Source of the DNA: an uncultured Oscillospiraceae bacterium
GTDB taxonomy: Bacteria > Bacillota > Clostridia > Oscillospirales > Oscillospiraceae
DNA: 39,902 bases
Reading direction: 5' to 3'
NCBI GenBank assembly: GCA_934623575.1
Contig: CAKTVL010000015.1
Location: 1-39,902 of the forward strand
Made by a program: the position numbers and the translations under genes. How positions within the stretch are numbered: position 1 is the stretch's first letter; every line of letters begins with the position of its first letter. Positions 16,770 through 23,725 of the stretch are shown here, piece by piece. The notes under the pieces are model-generated. The model made no database searches and was not told the origin of the DNA. It saw nothing but the letters and a program-made list of their open reading frames with translations.

Positions 16770-16922
16770 AAACAGCGCCTCCTTCTCTCTAACGAATTCT
16801 TAATATCAAGGGCACAAAGGCACGGCGCTTTTACAATTAAAATCGTGAAAGTGCCCGTAAGCCTAAAGTTGGATACTATTGCGGTATCCGCGCAAAAACG
16901 CCCTCTCAAGAAGACAGATATA

Positions 16923-16951
16923 AATATACGCCGCGAAAATCAAACTTTCAA
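16923..16951 (-). promoter_or_regulatory. Sigma-A promoter of the unknown gene-cstA operon
   Basis: Minus strand TTGAAA (16946-16951), 17 bases, TATATT (16923-16928), each matching five of six consensus bases. The leader of about 145 bases contains a GGATAC/GTATCC hairpin (about 16872-16890) and two competing pairings of GGGCAC with GTGCC or GTGCCC (about 16812-16857). Confidence 0.7.
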
Positions 16952-16999
16952 GCCACAAAATGAACAATTTTTGAACGCTAAGTTCGTGCAAATTTTTAG

Positions 17000-17028
17000 T
17001 TGATTTGCGTAAAAAAATGTGGTACATT
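17000..17028 (+). promoter_or_regulatory. Divergent sigma-A-type promoter with no clear gene downstream
   Basis: TTGATT (17000-17005), 17 bases, TACATT (17023-17028), facing right and starting 48 bases from the cstA-operon promoter. No convincing coding gene follows before the rubrerythrin terminator: the best short frame, 17084-17212 (42 codons), lacks a well-spaced ribosome site. Confidence 0.55.
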
Positions 17029-17042
17029 GGAAACGTTACCAA
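17027..17042. promoter_or_regulatory. cre-like operator (CcpA / LacI-family palindrome)
   Basis: TTGGAAACGTTACCAA is palindromic at 14 of 16 positions with a central CG. It fits every defined position of the cre consensus WTGNAANCGNWNNCW. It overlaps the -10 and start region of the rightward promoter and lies 76 bases upstream of the cstA-operon -35. Confidence 0.6.
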
Positions 17043-17339
17043 CACTTATCGCTTTTTTCGCAACAGGAGATGCTGTCCTCTGTATGCGGGCAAAAGTGAT
17101 AGGTGTGTTTTTTATGTGCGCACAAAATCGACATTTTGTCGTTTTGGCATGTCTTCTCCCCTTGTTGAGCTGGAAAAAATCACTATTTGGAAATGCAAAA
17201 AATCGCGGATGAAGCCAGCAAGAAGGGATCGATATGGCAAAAATAGATGAACGCACCGGGCGGGAGCGGGCGGCTCCTGTCCGGTGCGTTGGTCTATTGG
17301 CCCCACGGCCGCTTCCGGCGGGCCTCCGTCAACGGGCGC
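17043..17339. other. Gene-free stretch with a long hairpin
   Basis: Together with 16770-16999 this forms a 617-base gap without a supported gene. Besides the promoters and cre site it holds a long hairpin at 17242-17298. AATAGA pairs with TCTATT and AACGCACCGG with CCGGTGCGTT across a 2x2 internal loop, with an inner GGAGC/GCTCC. It has no T-run on either side. Base composition is AT-rich from 16990 to 17220, unlike the surrounding genes. Confidence 0.6.
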
Positions 17340-17370
17340 AAAAAACAAGGGAGAGGATCGCTCCTCTCCC
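17340..17370 (-). terminator. Terminator of the perR-rubrerythrin operon
   Basis: Perfect 9-bp stem GGGAGAGGA/TCCTCTCCC with a 4-base loop; on the minus strand it is followed by TTG and six T. Confidence 0.88.
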
Positions 17371-17386
17371 CTGCTGGTGTTGGGTT

Positions 17387-17956
17387 TTACTTGTTGAAGT
17401 ATCTCTTCAGCAGGCCCTCAAACGCCTTGCCGTGGCGGGCTTCGTCGCGGGCCATTTCGTGGACGGTATCATGGATGGCGTCCAGGTTGTACTTCTTGGC
17501 CAGCTTGGCCAGCTCGAACTTGCCGGCAGTGGCGCCGTTCTCGGCATCCACACGCATCTGCAGGTTCTTCTCGGTGCTGTCGGTGATGACCTCGCCCAGC
17601 AACTCAGCGAACTTGGCGGCGTGCTCGGCCTCCTCCAGGCCGGCCTTCTCCCAGTACAGGCCGATCTCGGGATAGCCCTCGCGATGGGCCACACGGGCCA
17701 TGGCCAGGTACATGCCGACCTCGCTGCACTCGCCCTCGAAGTTGGCGCGCAGACCGTCGATGATCTCCTTGCGGACATCCTCGGGCACATCGTCGCCAAA
17801 GACCTTGCCTACGCCCACCACATGCTCGGCGGCCCAGGACTTCTCCTCGGACTGCAGCAGGAACTTATCGCCGCTGACGTGGCAGACAGGGCACTCGGCG
17901 GGAGGGACGTCACCCTCGTGAACATAACCGCAAACAGGACAGACCCACTTCTTCAT
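17387..17956 (-). CDS. Reverse rubrerythrin (rubredoxin domain first)
   Basis: Rubrerythrins reduce hydrogen peroxide and, in the reverse type known from Clostridium, also oxygen, with electrons from NADH via other carriers. The 189-residue protein starts with a rubredoxin-like iron site, [12 protein letters not shown] and [12 protein letters not shown] (CxxC at residues 6-9 and 22-25). A ferritin-like di-iron domain follows, with [39 protein letters not shown] and [20 protein letters not shown]. Domain order is the opposite of classical rubrerythrin. The ATG at 17956 follows GGAGGTAACGATT; the longer frame upstream has no ribosome site. It lies downstream of a PerR-like gene and probably shares its promoter. 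Confidence 0.93.
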   Translation of the reverse strand: MKKWVCPVCGYVHEGDVPPAECPVCHVSGDKFLLQSEEKSWAAEHVVGVGKVFGDDVPEDVRKEIIDGLRANFEGECSEVGMYLAMARVAHREGYPEIGLYWEKAGLEEAEHAAKFAELLGEVITDSTEKNLQMRVDAENGATAGKFELAKLAKKYNLDAIHDTVHEMARDEARHGKAFEGLLKRYFNK

Positions 17957-18025
17957 AATCGTTACCTCCATAAATGTATTCATGTCGTTGTATTTGTTAT
18001 TTTGACGCCGCCGCAGCGGCAATTG

Positions 18026-18412
18026 TCAACTGGTTTCCCTGACGGCCAGGCAGCCGTTGCAGCGGCCGTAAAACACCACGCCGCAGCTGTCCGCCTGTCC
18101 TACCTCCGTCATGTCCGGCAGCTCCACCGGGATGGGCGGCAGGTCGATCACCGCGCCGCAGGTGCGGCAGACGAAGTGGCTGTGGGGGGCGGTGTTGCCG
18201 TCGTAGCGGTCCTCCCCGTCCACGCAGCCGATGACCTGGACGGCGCCCTCCGCCCGGAAACGGGCCAGGTTGCGGTATACGGTGGCCAGAGAGAGGTCTG
18301 GGATCCGGGGCTTCAGCTGGCTGTATACCCACTCCGCGGAGGGATGGCAGGTGGTGGAGCGCAGGCACTGCAATATGGCCTCCCGCTTGGGGCTGTGCCG
18401 GGTGGGATTCAT
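18026..18412 (-). CDS. perR: Fur-family transcriptional regulator, PerR-like
   Basis: The 128-residue protein has the Fur winged helix (KREAILQCLRSTTCHPSAEW, then LSLATVYRNLARFRAEGAVQ). The dimerisation domain carries the regulatory metal-site stretch HSHFVCRTCGAVIDL and the second zinc CxxC, GRCNGCLAV. Being directly upstream of reverse rubrerythrin, and having a PerR/Fur-box-like dyad over its own start of transcription, it is best read as a peroxide sensor that represses itself and rubrerythrin. Metal specificity (iron/manganese peroxide sensing versus iron or zinc) cannot be settled from sequence. The ATG at 18412 follows AAAGGAG; an upstream in-frame ATG at 18454 lies in the operator. 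Confidence 0.85.
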   Translation of the reverse strand: MNPTRHSPKREAILQCLRSTTCHPSAEWVYSQLKPRIPDLSLATVYRNLARFRAEGAVQVIGCVDGEDRYDGNTAPHSHFVCRTCGAVIDLPPIPVELPDMTEVGQADSCGVVFYGRCNGCLAVRETS

Positions 18413-18433
18413 ACGGTGCGCTCCTTTCTTTTT

Positions 18434-18452
18434 GCTAACAATTATCGTTTGC
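18434..18452. promoter_or_regulatory. PerR/Fur-box-like operator
   Basis: GCTAACAATTATCGTTTGC is a 19-base dyad with seven of nine base pairs matching around the centre. It is rich in the A/T pattern of Fur-family boxes and lies just downstream of the perR -10. Confidence 0.55.
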
Positions 18453-18458
18453 ATTTGT

Positions 18459-18487
18459 ATAATAGCATAGCGCTCCGGATTTGTAAA
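18459..18487 (-). promoter_or_regulatory. Sigma-A promoter of perR-rubrerythrin
   Basis: Minus strand TTTACA (18482-18487), 17 bases, TATTAT (18459-18464); each box has five of six consensus bases. Confidence 0.75.
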
Positions 18488-18573
18488 GGGGTTTTTTGAA
18501 ATTTTTCCAAAAAACTTTTCCCGCCCTCTATTCTCCCCTGTTCCCCACGGTTCATACTTACATAGAGATATAG

Positions 18574-18610
18574 AAAAGCCCCCGGTGCGGCGGATACCGC
18601 ATCGGGAGCC
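18574..18610 (-). terminator. Terminator after the EF-G-like gene
   Basis: Stem of ten pairs with one G-T wobble (CCCGGTGCGG at 18581-18590 with CCGCATCGGG at 18597-18606), followed on the minus strand by a short T-run. Confidence 0.65.
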
Positions 18611-18629
18611 TTGTATGGATGTAGTGAAA

Positions 18630-20681
18630 TTACTCGGCGTCGGCCAGAGCCTTGGCCTCGGCGATGGCCTTCTCCTGGGCCGCGGCGGGGCAATCCTCGT
18701 AGCGGACGAAGTTGAAGGTGAAGGTGCCGCGGGACTGGGTCATGGAGCGCAGGTCGATAGCGTAGCTCATCATCTCGGCCATGGGGACCTCGGCCTCCAG
18801 CACCTGCTCGCCGTCACCGGTGGGGTTCATGCCCATCACGCGGCCGCGGCGCTTGTTCAGGTCGCCCATTACATCGCCCAGGTAGCTGTCGGGAATGGTG
18901 ACCTTCAGCTCGCCGATGGGCTCCATCAGCACGGGCTTGGCCTCGGGCAGCGCGGCCTTGAAGGCCAGGTTGGCGGCCAGCTTGAAGGCAATTTCAGAGG
19001 AGTCCACGGGGTGGTAGGAGCCGTCCACCAGGGTGGCCTTCAGGTACACCACAGGGTAGCCGGCCAGCACGCCGTGCAGGCAGCTCTCGCGCAGGCCCTT
19101 TTCCACGGCGGGGAAGTAGTTCTTGGGGACGGAGCCGCCGAACACGTTCTCCTCGAAGATCATGTCCTCCTGCTCGGTCTGGGGCTCGAAGATGATATGG
19201 ACATCGCCAAACTGGCCGCTGCCGCCGGTCTGCTTCTTGTAGCGGCCCTGCTTGCGGACGGTGCTGCGGATCTTCTCACGATAGGCAACGCGCGGGGTGT
19301 CCAGCTCCGCGTCCACGCCGAAGCGGGACTTCAACTTGCTGCACAGCACGTCGATCTGGATGTCGCCGGCGCCGGAGATAACGGTCTGGTGGGTCTCGGC
19401 GTTGTTGGTGACGGAGAAGGTGGGGTCCTCCTCGTTCAGCTTGTTGAGGCCGGTGCCCAGCTTCTCGATCTCCTGCTTGGTCTTGGGGGAGATGGCGCGC
19501 TCGTAGCAGGCGGGGGCAAAGGCCAGAGGCGCGAACTTGACGTAGGTCTTGGGCTCGCACAGGGTGTCGCCGGTCTTGACCTTGTCCATCTTGCCGATGG
19601 CGCCGATGTCGCCGCAGCAGATCTCCTTGGTCTCCTCGGTCTTCTTGCCCTTCATGACGTACAGACGGCCCAGCTTCTCGGTGTTGCCGGTGGTCATGTT
19701 GTACAGGGACATATCGCTGGTGACCTTGCCGCGGATGACCTTGATCATGGAGTACTTGCCGTACTGGTCGGAAATGGTCTTGAACACGAAAGCGGCGGTG
19801 GTGCCGTTGGGATCGTAGGCGACCTCGATGGCGTTGCCGTCGTCGTCCTCAGCGGCCTCGGCGGGCATGTCGGTGGCCACGGGCACCAGGTCCACGATGG
19901 TCTGCATCAGCATATCCACGCCCATGCCGGTCAGGGCGGAGCCGCACAGCACGGGGCAGACGCTGCCCTCGCGCACGCCGATCTTCAGGCCCTTGGCCAT
20001 ATCCTCGGCGGACAGCTCCATGGTCTCGAAGAACTTCTCCATCAGCTCCTCGTCGGCGCCGGCGGCAGCCTCCATCAGCTCGGCGCGCAGGGACTCCACC
20101 TCGTCGGCCATGTCGCCGGGGATGGCGCACTCGCCCTTGGCGTCGTAGGCCTTGTTGTGCAGCAGATCCACGATCACGGTGACGGCCTTGTTGCCGTCGG
20201 CCTTGGTGGCCACGATGGGGGCGATGGCAGTGCCGTACTTGGCCTTGATGGCCTCGATGCAGGAGGCGTAGTCGGAGTTGGCCTCCTCCACGCGGTTGAT
20301 GAACATCATGCGGGGCTTCTTGCCCAGCATCTTCCAGGTGCGCTCCATGCCCACGGACAGGCCGTCCTTGGCGTTGCCCACGATGACGGCACACTCGGCG
20401 GCGCGGATGGCGCACACGGCCTCGCCGGAGAAATCGAAGTTGCCGGGAGCGTCCATGACGTTGATCTTCTTGCCCTTGTACATAACGGGAGCGAAGGCCA
20501 GAGAGATGGAAATCTGGCGCTTGATCTCCTCGGCATCGTAGTCACAGGTGGTATTGCCGTCGGCGGTCTTGCCCAGACGGTCGATACCCTTGGTCATAAA
20601 CAGCATCTGCTCAACCAGAGAGGTCTTTCCGGAGCCTCCGTGACCCAGCAGGGCGATATTGCGAATGTCGTTAGCAGTCAT
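18630..20681 (-). CDS. EF-G-like translational GTPase family protein
   Basis: The 683 residues span the EF-G architecture: G domain, domain II (FVFKTISDQYGKYSMIKVIR), domain III, domain IV (YREKIRSTVRKQGRYKKQTG, GSGQFGDVHI) and domain V (PIGELKVTIPDSYLGDVMGD, LNKRRGRVMGM). The P-loop GHGGSGKT (13-20) is intact. Other G motifs deviate. G2 is KRQIS instead of RGIT. G3 is DAPGN (77-81), with Asn where the catalytic His stands in EF-G. G4 is NRVE (129-132) instead of NKxD. It is therefore not the housekeeping FusA; a ribosome-associated role with altered or slow GTP turnover is inference. It has its own strong promoter and terminator, so it is monocistronic. Confidence 0.85.
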   Translation of the reverse strand: MTANDIRNIALLGHGGSGKTSLVEQMLFMTKGIDRLGKTADGNTTCDYDAEEIKRQISISLAFAPVMYKGKKINVMDAPGNFDFSGEAVCAIRAAECAVIVGNAKDGLSVGMERTWKMLGKKPRMMFINRVEEANSDYASCIEAIKAKYGTAIAPIVATKADGNKAVTVIVDLLHNKAYDAKGECAIPGDMADEVESLRAELMEAAAGADEELMEKFFETMELSAEDMAKGLKIGVREGSVCPVLCGSALTGMGVDMLMQTIVDLVPVATDMPAEAAEDDDGNAIEVAYDPNGTTAAFVFKTISDQYGKYSMIKVIRGKVTSDMSLYNMTTGNTEKLGRLYVMKGKKTEETKEICCGDIGAIGKMDKVKTGDTLCEPKTYVKFAPLAFAPACYERAISPKTKQEIEKLGTGLNKLNEEDPTFSVTNNAETHQTVISGAGDIQIDVLCSKLKSRFGVDAELDTPRVAYREKIRSTVRKQGRYKKQTGGSGQFGDVHIIFEPQTEQEDMIFEENVFGGSVPKNYFPAVEKGLRESCLHGVLAGYPVVYLKATLVDGSYHPVDSSEIAFKLAANLAFKAALPEAKPVLMEPIGELKVTIPDSYLGDVMGDLNKRRGRVMGMNPTGDGEQVLEAEVPMAEMMSYAIDLRSMTQSRGTFTFNFVRYEDCPAAAQEKAIAEAKALADAE

Positions 20682-20752
20682 AGTGATGATGTTCTCCCTT
20701 CATTTTCTTGAAGTCCGCCGCCCACAGCCGCGGACAGTAGCTCAACGTACCG

Positions 20753-20781
20753 ATTATATAGTATTTCTCAAGGCCTGACAA
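20753..20781 (-). promoter_or_regulatory. Strong sigma-A promoter of the EF-G-like gene
   Basis: Minus strand TTGTCA (20776-20781), 17 bases, perfect TATAAT (20753-20758), 72 bases upstream of the start codon. Confidence 0.82.
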
Positions 20782-20804
20782 CCACCAATTTGGATATTTG
20801 TAAG

Positions 20805-20831
20805 AAAAGTGCGGGGTATCCCCGCACTTTT
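20805..20831. terminator. Bidirectional terminator after the zincin-like gene
   Basis: Perfect 12-bp stem AAAAGTGCGGGG/CCCCGCACTTTT around TAT. It terminates the rlmB-pseudo-ATPase-zincin-like unit and insulates the next gene. Confidence 0.9.
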
Positions 20832-20852
20832 CGTCAGTTTGAACAATCGCCG

Positions 20853-21476
20853 CTATCCTTCTCTGTTCATCTCGCCGATGCCCTGCAGGGCGTATACCCG
20901 CATGACCTCCCCGCCGTCCTGTATCCATATGTCCGCCGGCAGGCGACGCAGCCTCCAGAGGATATACAATGTCGTCCCCATCAGGCTCACGCAGACCATT
21001 TCCCAGAACCACGCCACCCAGAACCAGCTTCGCGGCAGCACCAGCGCCACCAGCAGAATCAGCACCGAGAGTATCACCGCCCACGCCAGCGCGTACAGCG
21101 CGTACGCCCTGCGGCTGAAATATCCGTCGCAGCCTAGTGCGCAGGTCAGTCCCTTGGTAATGCTGAACTCCGTCTTTTCCGCCCCGCACCAGTGCATGGC
21201 GGCAGCGCCCAGCAAGCAGCACAGCACCACCACCGCCGTGCTGCCCGACAGTGCGGCCAGCAGCCGCAGAAGCGAGAAAAGCGGCGACTCGATATCCCCG
21301 AACTCGAACCGTATGGCCTCCGAAAGCGGCACGATCAGGCAGCCGATGCCTGCCGCGGCCGCCATCAGCAGCACGGAGAGGGCATTCCCCCATACGACCA
21401 CCCGTTTGTCCCGCTTTATGTCGATGACCTCGATCTCCCGGTATCCCTCCGGCAGGGTCCGCCTGTATTTCTCCAT
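20853..21476 (-). CDS. DUF3267-like membrane protein without zincin active-site residues
   Basis: A 207-residue protein with a polar N-terminus (MEKYRRTLPEGYREIEVIDI) and about four membrane spans. The C-terminal half has the pattern I associate with DUF3267 putative zincin peptidases: GAEKTEFSITKGL, GCDGYFSRRAYALYALAW, then a long span ending VLPRSWFW, and finally RRLPADIWIQDGG. In that family an HExxH motif precedes the Gly-Ala; here residues 86-96 read CCLLGAAAMHW, with no HExxH. The later Asp ligand region reads SLMGTTLYI. It would then be a non-catalytic relative. Assignment to the family is from pattern memory, so it is moderate. AAAGGAG precedes the start. Confidence 0.6.
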   Translation of the reverse strand: MEKYRRTLPEGYREIEVIDIKRDKRVVVWGNALSVLLMAAAAGIGCLIVPLSEAIRFEFGDIESPLFSLLRLLAALSGSTAVVVLCCLLGAAAMHWCGAEKTEFSITKGLTCALGCDGYFSRRAYALYALAWAVILSVLILLVALVLPRSWFWVAWFWEMVCVSLMGTTLYILWRLRRLPADIWIQDGGEVMRVYALQGIGEMNREG

Positions 21477-21616
21477 ACGCGCTCCTTTCCGTGCGTGGTG
21501 GACAGCAGTTCTCCTTGGCGGCAAGATCATTCGTCCTGACGATGGCAAACCGACGAAGGCGTACCGCGTGTACGTCGAGGAGGTTTGACGAAGTCAGAGC
21601 GGGAAAGATGTCGCCG

Positions 21617-23707
21617 TCAGTAGTGCTTGACGAGACCGGCGAGCAACAGTGTCGGCAGCAGCCACAGCAGCTGATAGACCACCATGGCGATGGGGGTCAG
21701 CAGGGCGAAGTTGCCCACGGAGGTCAGGTAGTAGGCCAGGGCCACGCCGGCTACGGAGCCGACATAGGCGAGGATGGTGGCGGTGCGGACGGCCTTGACG
21801 GCGCGGCGGCTGCCGGCCACGGTCTCCACCAGGGGTATGAGGCCATCACGGCAGAGCACGGCCAGGGGCTGGCCCTGCTGCTCCGCCAGCTGGGCCAGGG
21901 CAAGGCGGGTGGACACGTCGGGATAGACCGGCTTGGCGTCCACGCCGAATTTCCGCTTGATAAGGCCGGGGGTGACATTGCCGCTGCGGACGGCCAGCAC
22001 GGGGGTGATGTGGAAGCGCTTCAGGGTGCGCAGGGCCCACTCCGCGTTGCGGGAGGGCTGGTATTTGACGGCAAAGACAGCGGTAAGGGCGCCGTCCACG
22101 GCCAGAAAGACGCCGGTGGACAGCTTCATGTCACGGGGCAGGGCCACCTTGCGCTTTTTCATGAAGTAGGCGCTGCCCATGAGGACGGTCTCGCCGCGGA
22201 TGTTGGCCTCCACGCCGCCCTCCTCGCAGTAGTTCAGCCACTCCACCGGCAGGTGGAAGCCGCCCTCGGCGGTGAGCTGGCGCTCCAGCAGGGGCGTCAG
22301 GCTGCTGCCGGCGGCCTTGGCCACGGAGGCGGCGTAGGACACGGCGCGGCTGCGCTCCTCGCCGAACACCTTGTAGCCGTTGAGGGTCACGGTGCCGGAG
22401 GGAAAGAGGTCGTCGTCGGTGAGCACCAGCCGCCGGGAGCGGCTGAGGGCGGCGGCTCCGGCATAGCCGGCGGCGGCGCAGCCGCTGCGGCTGAGCCGCC
22501 GGGACAGGTAGTACAGGGGCAGCGCGCCGCTGAGCGGCACGCTGAAGCCCGCGCCGGCGGTGGTCAGCGCCGTCAGCACCCAGGGGAAGTCGCTCATATT
22601 GCCGTCGGAGAAGCACACCACGCCGGAGAGCACCGCCGCGGCGGACAGCACCAGGGGCATGGCGTAGTTCTGCCATTTCCGGGCGGGGTCACTTTTGCTG
22701 CACAGGCGGTAAAAGCCGTCCGCGGTGCCCCGCTGGCGGCAGACGCCGGCCTCGGTGACGGAGGCCACGTAGGGCACCGTACCGTTGAGCACCAAAAGGT
22801 GGTAGGCGCTGCGCTCCGCAGCGGCCTCCAGATACAGCCCCCACTGGCAGGACAGGATCAGCAGCGCGCCGGCGGCGGCGTAGGGCGTGGCCCGGGTGCT
22901 TCCGGTGGCCATGCCGCACACGCAGCAGATGAGCTGGGTCAGCACGGCGACGGCGGCGCACAGCTCGCAGCCCGCCTGTCCCTCCCGCAGCATGGATGCC
23001 GCCCGCTGCCACACCGGCAGGCACGCCAGCGCCGTCAGCGCCAGCAGCGCGCCCAGGGCGGCGCAGCGCAGCAGCGCGGCGTCCAGCCAGGCCGATGGCA
23101 GCTTTTCCATCTCCTGCAGCACCGCGGCGGCCACCAGGGCCAGGGCCGGGAGCATGCCCCAGATCAGGCCGCCCCGCAGCCGGTTGCACCGGCGCTTGGC
23201 GGAGCGCAGCACATCCTCCGGCAGAGGCTCGGGCTCCGGCGGTTCCTCCGGTTCCGGTTCTTCCTCTTCCGGCTCGTCAAAAAGCCGCTCCGTGTCCTGA
23301 TGGACAGGGCGGCGCTTCTCCTTCCCCGCCGGGCGGCGGAGCTTGTCCAAAAGTGCCGCGATGCGCTCTCTCAGTGGTACGGGCTGGGCGATGACGCCGT
23401 CGTCCTCGTCCTCCAGCACCGCGTCCACCGTCTGGGACATGATGTCCTTCAGGGCCACCCGGTCGGGGGCAGTGGACTCATACTCCGGCTGCAGCTGCGG
23501 CGCCGGTTCAGGCTCGGGTTCGGGTTCAGGCTCAGGCGCGGACGCCGGGGCCGTCTGGGGCGCAGGCGGCTCCTCCGGAGTCTCCGCCTCCGCCGGGGCA
23601 GGCTGACGCCCACCCCCGCCGTATTCGGCGAGGATGGCCTCCAGCGAGAATTCGTCCTCCGGCTGGTCGGATGCGTTATACAGTTGTTCATCCCGTCGCC
23701 GTCTCAT
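21617..23707 (-). CDS. Degenerate P-type ATPase-like membrane protein (pseudoenzyme)
   Basis: The 696 residues follow the layout of a P1B-type (metal) ATPase but without catalysis. Residues 1-170 are cytoplasmic, rich in Pro, Glu and Ala (a run of EP repeats near 58-68). About six membrane spans follow. The usual CPC helix is replaced by GAGFSVPLSGALPLYYLSRR. The phosphorylation site DKTGT is replaced by LTDDDLFPSGTVT (about 428-440). N-domain features persist (GGVEANIRGETVLMGS). TGD is replaced by VRSGN and GDGxND by CRDGLIPL (about 616-623). Two or three C-terminal spans end the protein. It cannot work as an ATP-driven pump by the known mechanism. It begins 18 bases after rlmB, with GGAGA upstream. 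Confidence 0.72.
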   Translation of the reverse strand: MRRRRDEQLYNASDQPEDEFSLEAILAEYGGGGRQPAPAEAETPEEPPAPQTAPASAPEPEPEPEPEPAPQLQPEYESTAPDRVALKDIMSQTVDAVLEDEDDGVIAQPVPLRERIAALLDKLRRPAGKEKRRPVHQDTERLFDEPEEEEPEPEEPPEPEPLPEDVLRSAKRRCNRLRGGLIWGMLPALALVAAAVLQEMEKLPSAWLDAALLRCAALGALLALTALACLPVWQRAASMLREGQAGCELCAAVAVLTQLICCVCGMATGSTRATPYAAAGALLILSCQWGLYLEAAAERSAYHLLVLNGTVPYVASVTEAGVCRQRGTADGFYRLCSKSDPARKWQNYAMPLVLSAAAVLSGVVCFSDGNMSDFPWVLTALTTAGAGFSVPLSGALPLYYLSRRLSRSGCAAAGYAGAAALSRSRRLVLTDDDLFPSGTVTLNGYKVFGEERSRAVSYAASVAKAAGSSLTPLLERQLTAEGGFHLPVEWLNYCEEGGVEANIRGETVLMGSAYFMKKRKVALPRDMKLSTGVFLAVDGALTAVFAVKYQPSRNAEWALRTLKRFHITPVLAVRSGNVTPGLIKRKFGVDAKPVYPDVSTRLALAQLAEQQGQPLAVLCRDGLIPLVETVAGSRRAVKAVRTATILAYVGSVAGVALAYYLTSVGNFALLTPIAMVVYQLLWLLPTLLLAGLVKHY

Positions 23708-23725
23708 GTCGTGTCGCTGTCTCCG

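Noticed and set aside
17234..18499. Open frame starting at ATG 17234 with AAGAAGGGATCGAT upstream
   Set aside because: The ribosome-site-like bases are attractive, but the frame runs through the long hairpin and then antisense through rubrerythrin and perR with shadow composition.
18585..20711. 708-codon open frame opposite the EF-G-like gene
   Set aside because: Shadow of the real gene; rich in His, Gly, Leu and Val, no start signal, and the opposite strand carries all EF-G domains.
23480..23545. Tandem DNA repeat
   Set aside because: It encodes the Glu-Pro run in the N-terminal tail of the degenerate ATPase and is part of the reading frame.
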